Source: Singulisphaera sp. GP187
GTDB lineage: Bacteria; Planctomycetota; Planctomycetia; Isosphaerales; Isosphaeraceae
Length of the DNA: 64,000 bases
Direction of reading: 5' to 3'
Assembly: GCF_900129635.1 (NCBI RefSeq)
Contig: NZ_FSRB01000003.1
Coordinates: forward strand, 992,001-1,056,000
Numbering within the stretch: the first letter of the stretch is position 1; each line of letters begins with the position of its first letter. Shown piece after piece: positions 25,455-35,327 of the stretch. Position numbers and translations under genes: made by a program. The notes beneath the pieces were generated by a model that did not search any database, was not told the DNA's origin, and worked only from the letters and a program-made list of their open reading frames with translations.

Positions 25455-28400
25455 TCATCGCAAGACCCCGAGCGGCAGCTTGAGCACCCCCGCGAAGAAC
25501 GTGACGGCGGTCTCGGCCACGAGGATCGACGCATCAACGGCGACCGACGGGTTCTTGAGCGTGCCGGTCACGCGTAGCTTCAAGAGCCGGTTGGAAAGAT
25601 AGCTCCCAATCCGGGCGATCGCCTGCTCGCTCCGTCCCAGCACGTTGCTCAGACCGGGGATCCGTGAGACCAGGACCAGGCCCGTCTCGGGGATGATCTT
25701 GTTGGTATTCACCAACACTTCCAGATTTAACTGAGTGTCGAAACCAACCGTCCCCGTGATATGCAACTGCACGAGCCGTCCCTCCAGGGCGAACGACTCG
25801 ATGATCAGTTGCCGATTGGCGATCGTGCCCACCAGGTCACCGTCCTCGAACAGGCCGCCACGCGCGGACCCGAGAAACCGCTCAACCTCGCGGAAGACGG
25901 GAATCGAAAAAAGGGCAGCGTCGTCGAGATCAAGATTCACCTTACCTCGATAACGCTCGGGCAAATTCAGGTCGGTCCCGGACAGGGAAATCTGCCCTGA
26001 GATCCGGCCGGTTGCCAGCCGGTTCGAGTCGGAGCCGAGCCGGTTGAGCGTGTGGAGGTCGACGCCGGTGAGCTGGACCTGCCCCTGAAACGAGCGATCC
26101 GTACCGACCCGGAACGAGCCGTCGCCACGGACCTGCCCCCCCGCGACCCGAGCAAAGCTCGGGCGAATCTGGACCGTGCCGGCTCCACTCGCCGGACTGA
26201 AGACGACAACGACCGGCGCTTGGAACTCACGGATCGGCAGCCCGGCAAATTGGGCCTGATCGACGGTGAGCCCCACATTGGCGCGGAGCTCTTGGTCAAA
26301 CCGACCCGAGCACTGGAGCGTCCCGAGTCCACTGATCTGGCCGGCCAGCATCGGAGCAACGACCAACATCCGCTTGAGGGCCGCCCGTTCGATTCTCAGG
26401 TTGAAACCGACCTCGGGATTTCCTTGGGCCGGGGTCGTTCCCCAGAAAAGGCCACTGGCCAGCCCTCCCATCAACTCACCGTTCAATGGTTCGACACGCC
26501 AGGTCGTCGGCGTCTTCGCGACCACCCCTCGCAGCCGGCCCACCGGCTCCTTTCGGTCCCATTTGAGGTCGTCAAGGTCGAGGAATCCGTGCAACCAGAC
26601 GCCCTTCGCGACCCCCTCCAGGACCCCACGGAGGTTGGCGTCGATCGCCCCTTGACCGGAGAGGAGCGCGGGGCTGCCCGTGATCTGGAACGCCTTCCAG
26701 ATTCGATCGAGCGAGAACCCGACGAAGCGGAACTCGCCGTCGGAGGCTTGCCCCAAAGGCGGCGGCGGAGCGGAGCTCAGGGGGACTTCGCCCAACGCCT
26801 TGAGTTTCCCTCCCAGGCTGTCGGCGGTCACCTCGTATTTCAAAACGCCTTGATCGGTGCGGATCGAAGCGTGGACCTGCTCGGCCGGGATCCCCTGAAA
26901 GGTCAGGTCGGGGGACGCAATCCGCACCTTGGCTTCGATGCTCTTCGCGTTGGCGGGAACGACGAAAGCCACGCTGCCCTCAGCGCGTCCGGTGAGCTTG
27001 AGCCCCTGCCCGGGTATCGAGGCGCTCAGTTGAGCGGTATCGATCTCGCGAAACGTAAGATTCCCCTCGGCCGCCCCACCGCCGGCCACCGGGATGGTCG
27101 CCTCGGCCGAGAGCCGCCCGCCGAACGGCCGCGCCTCGACGTCCGAGATCAAGACCGCGGCGTGATCGGTCATCCAGCGAAACGGGACGTCACCGAGCGG
27201 CACCGGCCCCGCCTGGAAGTGACCGATCCGGCCCTTGCCGTCCGTCGTGATCGTCCAGGGGGACATTGTCCCCTCCGCCTCGGCCTGGGCGCTCAGCGTG
27301 CCAGTCACCGGCGAAGGCTGGGGCGCGTTCGGCACCCAACTGGCGATCGACGCCAGGTCCCAATCTTCGACATTCAACGTGGCCTGATACTTGAGCGGTG
27401 GCCGCAAGTCGAGCTCCCCCTTGACGGTCAAGGGGTGTCCGGCCATCTGAGCCGTCAGGCTCGGAAGATCGAGGCGGCCCTCCTTCAACTGGAACTGGAG
27501 CGCGACCCGGTCGAGGGTCGCGCCTCGGTATCTGATCTGAACGCTCTCGGCGTTGCCCAAAGCGGTCCAAGCGGCGGGATCGCCGGCCTTGGCGAGGTCG
27601 CTCTTCGCCTCGACATTCATTGAGGCGAGTCCGCCGAGCGGCGTCGGCCGGGGAAAAAAGGGCGCGGAGAGCTCGCACAACGGAAGCTGGTTCCCCTCGA
27701 ACCGTGCTGAAAATCCACCCGGAGGCGCAATTTCCGCGCGAAGGTTGCCGCGGAATCCGCCGGGGGGCAACGGCCCTTGCGCCGGAACGAGCGGCGCCGA
27801 CTCCCTTGGCGGATTGTCAGGGCCTCCGTCGGGCCGAGCGACCAGGACACCGCGCAGCTCCTTCAGATCGAGAATTCCGTTCTCAAGCGCAAGGCGGGCG
27901 GTCAGAAGCGTGAAGTCGACCTTGAAGACCGAGGCCTCCTTCAGAGTCACATCACCATGAAAAAGATACTGTTTAATGTCGCTAAGCTGACCGAGCGGAA
28001 GGGTCGCCTTGGCCTTCAGGCTCAGCTTCCCGGTGATCGGGATCGGAAACGGGAAGGCCGTGACGAACTGAGCTTTGGCGATTAATTCAGCCACATCCAC
28101 ATCTTCCAACTCGATCTCGGTCGAGATCGTCTTGGGTAATTGCACCGCGAACTTGCGTGGTTCTTCGGTCGGGGACGCCGGCTTCTCAGGGTCCGTCGGC
28201 GCCTGAACTGCAACCAGCCCCTGGGCGACAAGTGCCCCCCCGATCGACTTCAAACCGAGCGCGGGACGCGTGAAAAGCGACGCTGACAGCCCTCGGAAGA
28301 GCCGCTCCACTCGCGTTTCACCGGGCGCCTTGGTGTCGTATTCCAGTTCGGTGCCGTGGGCCCGCATCGCCAAGCGAAGCAATTTGACGGGGATCCCACG

Positions 28401-29537
28401 GATGCTCGCGTGCTCCACGTTGGCTTCGCCGGTCGAACCCGAGAGGTCGATTCCCGATGGGTTCAGCACCGCATGAAGCGCGACCTTCCCGGTCAGCAGT
28501 CCGGTAATCCCGGACTGATCCAGTTGCCAGAGTTTGGGCGTTTCCTCGACCTTGATCTTCCTCAGTTCGAGGTTGAGATGAATTTGAGGGGGAGAGCGAC
28601 CAAAATCCAGCGTGCCGCCGCCGTCAACCTGCCCTCCGAGCGTCTGCCCCTGAACCCGGTCGACCCGGACGAGGGCGCCGTCGACCCGCAACCTGCCGGT
28701 GGTCTGGGCCGCCGCCAGCTCCAAGGTCGGAAACCGCGCCGAGGTACCGAGCAAGGTGACCTCGGTGTTCACCTGCAACTCCGGGGTTCGGTCGGTGGTC
28801 CAGTCGAGGCGAACCTCCAGGTTGACCGGCCCGCGGGGGACGACGTGGGTCCAGATTTCCGAAGGAATGAACGGCACGCGCGCCAACATCTTCGGATCGG
28901 CCTCGACCCGGGCCCCTTTCAGAAGCACGTCACCGCAGCGATCGCCCGGCGCGATCGCTCCCGACGCGGTCCATTGGCCCCAGGTCGGGTCATGGGTGCG
29001 TCCGGTAAGCGCCAGGACGCGTCCGCTGGCATCAGGCTCGAGCTGGGCGGCCACTCCGGAGACGACCATGTCGTCAACGTCCGGAGTCCCCGCGCGATGG
29101 AACACGACCCGCGCGTCCTTGACCGAAATCGTCGGGAGTCGAAGCGCCTGACCCTCGATCCCCTTCAACCCGGGCAAGTTGAGAAACTGGCCGGCGTCAT
29201 CGACCCGGAGCGTGATCGCGGGCCGCTGGAGCACGATCCGAGCCGGAAAAAAATGGCCGCGGAGCAACCGCCAGAGCGAGAGGTCGGTCGACACCCGTTC
29301 GACCGAGGCGAACAGGGCGGAATCGGCGGAGGACTGTTCGTGGACGGCGAGGCCGATCACCCCCGCCGATTGGCCATTGAGCCACCAGTCGCGAATCGTG
29401 GCCCTGCCTTCGAATTGTCCTTGAATCGCGCGGACGATCAAGGCGGGGACCACCCAGCTCCGAACCACGACGAACGCAAAGAGGGCCACGACCAACCCGC
29501 CCCCGAGCGTTTTCCAGACCTTGGTTGAGATTGGCAT
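25455..29537 (-). CDS. AsmA-like giant membrane-anchored protein
   Basis: A 1360-residue protein with a single N-terminal membrane anchor (LGGGLVVALFAFVVVRSWVVPALIVRAI) and a very long periplasmic beta-rich region. It shows the repetitive pattern of AsmA/DUF3971/TamB relatives: short strands such as 'GQVDGGGTLDFGRSPPQIHLNLEL', 'TGKVALHAVLNPSGIDLSG', 'GRISGQISLSGTDLNLPERYRGKVNLDLDDAALFSIP', and a C-terminal 'GLVLVSRIPGLSNVLGRSEQ'. AsmA-like proteins act in lipid transport or outer-membrane assembly as bridge-like grooves; that role is inferred. There is no adjacent partner gene. The ATG at 29,537 is preferred; an earlier in-frame ATG would add 18 residues. Confidence 0.8.
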   Translation of the reverse strand: MPISTKVWKTLGGGLVVALFAFVVVRSWVVPALIVRAIQGQFEGRATIRDWWLNGQSAGVIGLAVHEQSSADSALFASVERVSTDLSLWRLLRGHFFPARIVLQRPAITLRVDDAGQFLNLPGLKGIEGQALRLPTISVKDARVVFHRAGTPDVDDMVVSGVAAQLEPDASGRVLALTGRTHDPTWGQWTASGAIAPGDRCGDVLLKGARVEADPKMLARVPFIPSEIWTHVVPRGPVNLEVRLDWTTDRTPELQVNTEVTLLGTSARFPTLELAAAQTTGRLRVDGALVRVDRVQGQTLGGQVDGGGTLDFGRSPPQIHLNLELRKIKVEETPKLWQLDQSGITGLLTGKVALHAVLNPSGIDLSGSTGEANVEHASIRGIPVKLLRLAMRAHGTELEYDTKAPGETRVERLFRGLSASLFTRPALGLKSIGGALVAQGLVAVQAPTDPEKPASPTEEPRKFAVQLPKTISTEIELEDVDVAELIAKAQFVTAFPFPIPITGKLSLKAKATLPLGQLSDIKQYLFHGDVTLKEASVFKVDFTLLTARLALENGILDLKELRGVLVARPDGGPDNPPRESAPLVPAQGPLPPGGFRGNLRAEIAPPGGFSARFEGNQLPLCELSAPFFPRPTPLGGLASMNVEAKSDLAKAGDPAAWTALGNAESVQIRYRGATLDRVALQFQLKEGRLDLPSLTAQMAGHPLTVKGELDLRPPLKYQATLNVEDWDLASIASWVPNAPQPSPVTGTLSAQAEAEGTMSPWTITTDGKGRIGHFQAGPVPLGDVPFRWMTDHAAVLISDVEARPFGGRLSAEATIPVAGGGAAEGNLTFREIDTAQLSASIPGQGLKLTGRAEGSVAFVVPANAKSIEAKVRIASPDLTFQGIPAEQVHASIRTDQGVLKYEVTADSLGGKLKALGEVPLSSAPPPPLGQASDGEFRFVGFSLDRIWKAFQITGSPALLSGQGAIDANLRGVLEGVAKGVWLHGFLDLDDLKWDRKEPVGRLRGVVAKTPTTWRVEPLNGELMGGLASGLFWGTTPAQGNPEVGFNLRIERAALKRMLVVAPMLAGQISGLGTLQCSGRFDQELRANVGLTVDQAQFAGLPIREFQAPVVVVFSPASGAGTVQIRPSFARVAGGQVRGDGSFRVGTDRSFQGQVQLTGVDLHTLNRLGSDSNRLATGRISGQISLSGTDLNLPERYRGKVNLDLDDAALFSIPVFREVERFLGSARGGLFEDGDLVGTIANRQLIIESFALEGRLVQLHITGTVGFDTQLNLEVLVNTNKIIPETGLVLVSRIPGLSNVLGRSEQAIARIGSYLSNRLLKLRVTGTLKNPSVAVDASILVAETAVTFFAGVLKLPLGVLR

Positions 29538-29858
29538 CGACGGGGTCCCTCTGGATTCGCGGGTGGGCCAATCAATCGACAATCCGCCCATGTCTCACGA
29601 TGCAAAACTCTTACCGCCCAACGGCCAATAGCAATGTTGGGAACCAACTTCCGTGTGGAATCGGCGAATTAACCTGCACAAAGGGGGGCAGGGGAGCAAC
29701 GAGTCCTCGAGAAACCGGAGGACCAGGGAGAAACGGTAACGGAATCGTGGCCGCAAACTTGACCTTCCTGGAATCCCGCAAACCCTCTATAGTTTGCACG
29801 ACCTATCTCGACATGATACCCAGGACGATATCGTCGCTCAGACAGACAAGGAGGTCTG
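29538..29858. other. divergent promoter region
   Basis: A 321-base gap between the AsmA-like gene (minus) and the FkbM gene (plus). It must hold the promoters of both. A 6-bp inverted repeat GCAAAC...GTTTGC spans TATAGT near 29,780, a possible -10 box; no -35 at normal spacing was found. Confidence 0.4.
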
Positions 29859-30677
29859 ATGAGTCACTCGTTTACCTTTCGGCCCGACACGTGCGATGAA
29901 GAAGTCTTCAACGCAGTCAACGTGTGCAACGAATACCGACTGCCCGACTCGTTCCGGCCCGACGACATCATCCTCGACATCGGCACGCACATTGGCAGCT
30001 TCTGCAATGCCGCGCTCGAGCGAGGAGCCCAACACGTCTACGGGTTCGAGGCGTTCATCAAGAACTTCGACTGCGCCCGGAGAAACCTCTCCTCCTACGG
30101 CGACCGCGTTTTGATTCAGAACAAGGCAGTTTGGCGCTCCGATAAACCGGTCAAGACGTTGACCTTCTCCTCGCTTGAGGATCAGAACAACGCCGCCGGC
30201 CACGTCATCGGCGCCCAAGGGGGAACCGGCGTCGATGCGGTGGCCTTCGACGAGATCGTCATGAACGTGACCCGCAACGGTCGCAAGCGAGTGCGCCTGG
30301 TAAAACTCGACTGCGAAGGGTCGGAATACACGATCCTCTTCACGTCAAGAAAAATCCACCTCATCGATAGCATCATCGGTGAGTATCACAACTTTAGCGA
30401 CAACTACAACAACGGACCGGGCGAAGATCACTTTTTCCACAAGATCCCCGACCACGCCAAGGTCAACGGCCACGATCGCTTCATTCACGAAGACCTCGAT
30501 CTCTTCCTGACGCAGGCCGGCTTCGACGTGACGATCGTTCCCCACCCGGACATCCCCAACCTCGCCGGCTGGTTCTTTGCGCATCGGATTGCGCCCCCGT
30601 CCCAGATCCGCGATCGGATCCAGTGGCACTGGGACGGCGTCCGGCATAAGCTCGAACGGCTCCGCAAGGCGGCCTGA
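29859..30677 (+). CDS. FkbM-family methyltransferase
   Basis: An S-adenosylmethionine-dependent methyltransferase of 272 residues, of the FkbM type that methylates sugars or secondary metabolites. The SAM-binding motif I is 'IILDIGTHIGSFCNAALE' (about residues 37-54), followed by 'HVYGFEAFIKNFDCARRNL' with the acidic residue that binds the ribose, then 'VRLVKLDCEGSEYTILF', the FkbM hallmark 'K-h-D-h-EG-E'. AAGGAGG lies seven bases before the ATG. It stands alone between a convergent phosphatase gene and a divergent AsmA-like gene, so its substrate cannot be inferred. Confidence 0.88.
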   Translation: MSHSFTFRPDTCDEEVFNAVNVCNEYRLPDSFRPDDIILDIGTHIGSFCNAALERGAQHVYGFEAFIKNFDCARRNLSSYGDRVLIQNKAVWRSDKPVKTLTFSSLEDQNNAAGHVIGAQGGTGVDAVAFDEIVMNVTRNGRKRVRLVKLDCEGSEYTILFTSRKIHLIDSIIGEYHNFSDNYNNGPGEDHFFHKIPDHAKVNGHDRFIHEDLDLFLTQAGFDVTIVPHPDIPNLAGWFFAHRIAPPSQIRDRIQWHWDGVRHKLERLRKAA

Positions 30678-30679
30678 GA

Positions 30680-30714
30680 CCGCCCGAGCCCCCCGTTGAC
30701 GTTGCCTCGGGCGG
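30680..30714. terminator. candidate hairpin between convergent genes
   Basis: CCGCCCGAG (30,680-30,688) and CTCGGGCGG (30,706-30,714) pair perfectly around a 17-base loop just after the FkbM stop. There is no T-run, so termination by this hairpin is only likely by position between two convergent genes. Confidence 0.4.
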
Positions 30715-30754
30715 GCCGGGGCCGAGTCCATTGCCGACCCGTCCACCCGCCCGC

Positions 30755-31663
30755 TCAACTCAAGCGATAGCGAACGACGACAGCGGTCACATTATCGGGG
30801 CCGCCCCGTTCGATCGCCCGGTCGATTAGCCGTGAGCAGGCCGCTTCGGGACGTTCGGAATCGGCAAGGATCTCGGCGATCGCCTCGTCGGCCACGGGCT
30901 CGGTCAACCCGTCGGAGCAAAGCAGCAGGACGTCGCCATCGGCCACCTTGAGTTTGTGGATCTCGGCGAACACCCCTTCGCGAGGCCCACCGACCACGTT
31001 GGTCACGATGTTGCGGTTGCGATGCCGCTTGGCATCCTCGGGCGTAATCGCCCCCCCTTGAACCAGGACCTGCACGAGGGTGTGGTCGTTGGTCAACTGC
31101 TCGAGCTCACCATCGTGAAACAGGTAGGCACGCGAGTCACCTGCATGCACGATGAAGAGGTCGCTCCCCACGCTGTAGGCGATGGTCATCGTCGTGCCCA
31201 TGCCGTGCAACCGGGGATCGACGCTGGCACGCTCGATGACGTCCCGGTCGGCACGCTCCAACCCCTGACGGAGTTGCGTGAAAAGCGCGTGCTCTTCCCG
31301 ACCCTCAAGGTGGAGAAACCACTTGAGCGTGTCCAGGACGTACCGCTCCACACTCTGCACGGCCACCGCGCTCGCATGCTCGCCCGCCGCCGCCCCCCCC
31401 ATGCCATCGGCGACGATCATCAAGTAACCTTCCAGCTCCGAGAGCCGAGTTCCCTCGGTATCGGGCAGACTGGTCGCGCAGATCGTCATCGACTTCGCCA
31501 TCCGCGCGATCATGAAATGGTCTTCGTTCTTGGTCCGCACCTTCCCCTTGTCCGTCATCCCGGCAAACTCGACCCGGACCGTCTGCGGTGATTCCCGACC
31601 GGGGACAGGCCCAGTGCCAGGCACTTCAAGCGATTGCGTGGAAGGAGATTCCAGACTCGACAT
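30755..31663 (-). CDS. PP2C-family Ser/Thr protein phosphatase
   Basis: A 302-residue Mg/Mn-dependent phosphatase, typically the partner that reverses Ser/Thr kinase phosphorylation. The catalytic metal-binding blocks are all present in order: 'TDKGKVRTKNEDHF', 'IVADGMGGAAAGEHAS', 'GTTMTIAYSVGSDLFIVHAGDSRAYL', 'LLLCSDGLTEPVADEAI' and 'RGGPDNVTAVVVRY'. No membrane segment is visible. The ATG at 31,663 (AGGAG about 11 bases upstream) is preferred to a GTG 12 bases earlier. No kinase gene is visible in this window. Confidence 0.92.
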   Translation of the reverse strand: MSSLESPSTQSLEVPGTGPVPGRESPQTVRVEFAGMTDKGKVRTKNEDHFMIARMAKSMTICATSLPDTEGTRLSELEGYLMIVADGMGGAAAGEHASAVAVQSVERYVLDTLKWFLHLEGREEHALFTQLRQGLERADRDVIERASVDPRLHGMGTTMTIAYSVGSDLFIVHAGDSRAYLFHDGELEQLTNDHTLVQVLVQGGAITPEDAKRHRNRNIVTNVVGGPREGVFAEIHKLKVADGDVLLLCSDGLTEPVADEAIAEILADSERPEAACSRLIDRAIERGGPDNVTAVVVRYRLS

Positions 31664-32208
31664 GGGGATCCTCACTCCTGGCGCAACAGGGGGACCGCGG
31701 GCGATCTGGAGAAACTACCACGCAAAATCAGGGCCAGATCTGATTTCGAGACGAGAATAATCCGAGCGAGCCCGCGTGTCGAGATCCGAAACGCCTCACC
31801 CTAAATCCTTCTAATCCACCAAAACAGACAATCAGCAGATTCCGCCCATTCAGACGGCTCCCTGCAAAACTCGGCCCCGGAACGAGATCGCGGACTCGAT
31901 GCACGCTCGCGTGGTGCGCTGCAACCGCGGCAGCACCACCACCAAGGCTGTCAGCTCCCGTTTGGAACCAGAGTTCAGTCCTGGGACCCCGGGCGCCCCA
32001 CCCGCTCTTAAATCCAATTCACATCAACAAAACACAAAAATTTAAAATCTAAATAATTTAATAGATTTTCAGTCGTAATGCCCGCGGCCCCAGGGGGGGG
32101 AAGAGGAACGCCCTCGCCGGTTTTCGTGCCAGCAGGGCGGACCAGGACCACACATACAAACACGCTGTTATTATCCGTCATCAATCTGACGGGAGAGAAC
32201 CGGAGGGC
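31664..32208. other. intergenic region with repeat remnants
   Basis: About 545 bases without a recognisable gene. GGGACCGCGGGCGA at 31,691-31,704 and a degenerate CTGGGACCCCGGGCG at 31,981-31,995 are partial copies of the 15-bp hairpin at 444-476. An AT-rich patch (32,022-32,075) may be a promoter, but the flanking genes both point left. Confidence 0.5.
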
Positions 32209-33789
32209 TCACGGGTTGACAATCAGCTTCGCGGTGCGTTCCGCGATGGCGCCGATGGTTCTGGAGGGATTCACGCCGAGCGCTCGAGGAAAGACCGCTC
32301 CATCGCAGACGTAGAGGTTGGGATAACCGAAGACTTCGCATTTGTGGTCAACGACGCCTTGCCCTGGGCCGCTGGCCATGGCGCAGCCGCCGAGGGGGTG
32401 GGGCGTGATCAACGACTTGCCGAGCGTCCACATTGGCGGCACCAAGGGCATCCCGCCCGTGACCGTCGAGAGTTTCTTGTGCATCGCGATGATCGTGTTG
32501 ATTGCCGCTTCGCTCTTTGCGGAGTCCCAATCGAGGTAGAGTTTCTTCGGACCGAAGAAGTACCAAGGGCGCTTGAGCCGGAACGTCCCGTTGCCGGCAT
32601 CGACGCCCTGGGCGAACCAGGGCATCACGCCTTTCGCCGGGTCGACCTGTTGCAAACCGAGGCGAATGCCTTCGACAAGGCCTTTGAGCACCAGGTTGCG
32701 AACGTCCGTCGAACCGGTTCGCAACGCGTCGTTGACCAGGTTGGGCCAGCCGCCGTCCTCGATCCAGAAGCTCTGGTTGTTGACGCTTCGGTCCAGGAAA
32801 TCGATCGCGCTGGTGATCGTGGGACCGATGCTCGGATCGATCTCCCGCGACGGGTAAATCGCCGGGGTCAGGAAGTCTCCGTTGCTGCTCCAGTTTTTAC
32901 CCAGGAACGGGCTCAGCCTGGGGAGCGATCCGGTCCGATCCCGACAATTCAAGAGGAGGTCGGTCGAACCGAGCGAGCCGGCCGCCACAATCACCTTTGC
33001 ACCCGTGACTTGCCCCGAGACGCGCTGGCCGGAGACGATCCGGTCGTAAAAGACACGATAGCCAGCGCCTTCCGCAACGATGTTCGTGACGATGTGCAAT
33101 TCGCGAACGTCGGCCCCATGTTTTTCAGCCCAGGGGATGTAGTTCTTGTCGAGGGTGTTCTTGGCATAAACCTCACATCCGATATCACAATTACCGAGAT
33201 GAACGCACGTTCCTTGCGATACTCCCTGGGCGTTGGTGAAAGTCTTGCTGTCCGCGACCCGCGGGGGGTTGTCCGGATCGAGAGTGAGGTCCGGGTCGAA
33301 CGAGACGGCCATTTCGATCAGCTTGAAGCGATCGCCGTAGCCGGCCTTCTCGGCCGCCTCTTTTATCAGCCGGGTGCGCGGAGTCCACTGGGAGACCGGG
33401 ATGGTCTGGACGTTCATGAACCGGGCGACGGTGTTGTAGTGGGGCTTGAGCTCCGGATGGTTGATCTCGACCGGCCAGCCCTGGTCGAACGCATGCGGAG
33501 GCGCTTCGACGGAAATGCTGGCGTAGATGAGCGAGCCTCCGCCCACCGCCGCCCCCTGGGCGATCGCCATCTGGGGGAACACCCGCATGTCGATCCAACC
33601 GTTTTCTCGCTCGGGGGCGTCGTTGTCCCAGAACCAGGAGTCGGTCGCCTTCCTCGGATAGGTTTCCTTGGACCAGCGCCGGCCGCGCTCGAGGACCAGC
33701 ACCTTGAGATTCGCCTCGGCGAGTCGGCAGGCCGTGATCGCGCCACCGAACCCGCTGCCGATCACGATCAGATCGAAATCGAAGCCCAT
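32209..33789 (-). CDS. GMC-family FAD-dependent oxidoreductase (cholesterol oxidase-like)
   Basis: A 526-residue flavoprotein that oxidises an alcohol with FAD. The Rossmann motif 'LIVIGSGFGGAITACRLAEANLKVLVLERGRRW' is at the N-terminus, followed by 'AVGGGSLIYASISVEAP' and 'VIVAAGSLGSTDLLLNCRDR'. The C-terminal GMC signature region is 'HPLGGCAMASGPGQGVVDHKCEVFGYPNLYVCDGAVFP'. The order and spacing are those of cholesterol-oxidase-type GMC enzymes; sterol is the expected substrate, but other lipid alcohols are possible. There is no signal peptide. It is the last gene of a three-gene unit, 51 bp behind the phosphoesterase. Confidence 0.85.
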   Translation of the reverse strand: MGFDFDLIVIGSGFGGAITACRLAEANLKVLVLERGRRWSKETYPRKATDSWFWDNDAPERENGWIDMRVFPQMAIAQGAAVGGGSLIYASISVEAPPHAFDQGWPVEINHPELKPHYNTVARFMNVQTIPVSQWTPRTRLIKEAAEKAGYGDRFKLIEMAVSFDPDLTLDPDNPPRVADSKTFTNAQGVSQGTCVHLGNCDIGCEVYAKNTLDKNYIPWAEKHGADVRELHIVTNIVAEGAGYRVFYDRIVSGQRVSGQVTGAKVIVAAGSLGSTDLLLNCRDRTGSLPRLSPFLGKNWSSNGDFLTPAIYPSREIDPSIGPTITSAIDFLDRSVNNQSFWIEDGGWPNLVNDALRTGSTDVRNLVLKGLVEGIRLGLQQVDPAKGVMPWFAQGVDAGNGTFRLKRPWYFFGPKKLYLDWDSAKSEAAINTIIAMHKKLSTVTGGMPLVPPMWTLGKSLITPHPLGGCAMASGPGQGVVDHKCEVFGYPNLYVCDGAVFPRALGVNPSRTIGAIAERTAKLIVNP

Positions 33790-33840
33790 GGGAAACCCTC
33801 TCCGGAAAGGCGAGCCGTAGTCAAAGCAACGACATGCGGA

Positions 33841-35229
33841 TCAGTACGACTCCTGCCAGAGCGGGTCGGTGTCTCCCTGCCGGTAATAGGAAACGTTCGC
33901 GCTCTGTCCGTTCAGGGTCATGATCGCGAAGCCGTGTTTGAAGATCCCGTCCGCGGCGCCCATGTCCAGCGGTTTTCCGTTCTGGTGGAACACAGGAACG
34001 CCCGCGAGTTTCGGTGGATCGCCGGTCCCGTCCGCGAAGACCGGGACCGCCGCATGGCCGAGACAACGTCCTCGCTGGAGATTCTGGAAGGGGTCGTAAA
34101 CCCCCAGCCGGTGTTCATGGCCCCAGAACCAGGCGGTAACTTGGGGGAGCGAGTCCTGGATCTGGCTCAACAGGACCGGATTCAACGACGAGCCGCCGAT
34201 CGGGTCGTACGCTGAGAAGAGGGGATGGTGCGACAGGAACACAACCTTCTTGTTCCCCTTGTTAGCAACGAGCTGGTTGACCCAACTGGCCTCGCTCGAC
34301 ATCAAGAAGGTCGCCGATGAACCGCCCTGAATCGGGTCGAAGTCATGCACGCCGGTGTCCATCGCGATGAACAGCCAGTCGTCATTCTGGATCGCAAAGT
34401 AGCTGGCTCGCTGATCGAGCTGGTCGACCAGCCAGTAGTAACCCTCGCCGCCCGAATACATGTCGTGGTTTCCGGACAGGCTAAATCGCGTCGGCATCGA
34501 CGCGCCAAACACGGATTCGCAGACATCCAGGAACCGCTCTTGCATCTCGTCCTGAGTGCCCGAATAGTAGACATCTCCCAGGTGCATCAGAATATCGGGC
34601 TTGAAGCCTTTGATCTGCTGAAGCAGGTCAAGCGCGTCTTGCGTGCCGGTGCCCCAGTCGCCAAACAGCGCGATCGTGGCATTGGCGGATACGGGGGTGG
34701 GGAGAAGGTTGTCCAACCCTGCTCGGTAGGGAATCTTATCTCCGTTTAATTGAAAATGTGTCACATATTCATTAACACATTTAACCCAGAACGGGTCACA
34801 AACGTTAAAATCAAATGCGTTCTGAAGCACCTGGACCTGTCCATCGGTTCCGAACACCTTGGCCTTGGCGATTTGGAGCGAGAGCGAGGCACAACGCTTG
34901 GCAGATTCAAGACCGCTCACCATGGGAGTCGCCGCGACGCCACCAAGACTTCTCGCCGCCCCTTGGGGAGCCAGTGCGAACGACTCAGGGATTCGCCCCT
35001 GCGCCAGTTCGTCGCGATCGAAAACCTGAGCGTTCGCCGCTTCGACCATGGTGTCGAGGTGGGCCTGCAGAGCAGAAGGGGCCGATGGAGCGGGCGCCTG
35101 CATCGCCGTGGCGGCGCGATGCGCGACGGCCGCTTGTTGCGCCTCGCGCTTGGCCACTCTCTCGACGACGCTCTGCCAGACCGAATCACGCGGATCGCGG
35201 ACAGTCACAATATGGCGGTGTTTGGGCAT
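33841..35229 (-). CDS. metallophosphoesterase
   Basis: A 462-residue calcineurin-like phosphoesterase. The metal-binding blocks are 'ALFGDWGTGTQDAL', 'PDILMHLGDVYYSG', 'LSGNHDMYS', 'VVFLSHHPLFSAY' and 'WFWGHEHRLGVY', in the order D-x-(H), GD-x-x-Y, GNH-D, H-H and GH-x-H; the first block has Trp where His is usual ('GDWG'). The N-terminal 170 residues are unlike the catalytic part, with several Ala/Gln-rich stretches, and have no named family. It is the middle gene of the three-gene unit and may act on a phospho-substrate linked to the lipid or sterol chemistry. Confidence 0.85.
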   Translation of the reverse strand: MPKHRHIVTVRDPRDSVWQSVVERVAKREAQQAAVAHRAATAMQAPAPSAPSALQAHLDTMVEAANAQVFDRDELAQGRIPESFALAPQGAARSLGGVAATPMVSGLESAKRCASLSLQIAKAKVFGTDGQVQVLQNAFDFNVCDPFWVKCVNEYVTHFQLNGDKIPYRAGLDNLLPTPVSANATIALFGDWGTGTQDALDLLQQIKGFKPDILMHLGDVYYSGTQDEMQERFLDVCESVFGASMPTRFSLSGNHDMYSGGEGYYWLVDQLDQRASYFAIQNDDWLFIAMDTGVHDFDPIQGGSSATFLMSSEASWVNQLVANKGNKKVVFLSHHPLFSAYDPIGGSSLNPVLLSQIQDSLPQVTAWFWGHEHRLGVYDPFQNLQRGRCLGHAAVPVFADGTGDPPKLAGVPVFHQNGKPLDMGAADGIFKHGFAIMTLNGQSANVSYYRQGDTDPLWQESY

Positions 35230-35327
35230 GGGGATCCCTGTTCGTAATGAGTACCAGCGAGCGATTCACACGCGGGATGGGCCGTGATTTTCAGCGAAAC
35301 GTCCGATGTTGGCCGATCGTAATTCGA

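Noticed and set aside
26052..27623. A 523-codon plus-strand frame opposite the AsmA-like gene
   Set aside because: Arg/Pro/Gly-rich shadow without motif; the minus-strand protein has clear AsmA-like sequence over the same bases.
32184..32201. Terminator after the GMC gene
   Set aside because: The CCGTCA...TGACGG stem has only six pairs, and the following bases are not a T-run.
32344..34215. A 623-codon frame opposite the GMC and phosphoesterase genes
   Set aside because: It crosses the boundary between two well-supported genes on the other strand and has no motif.
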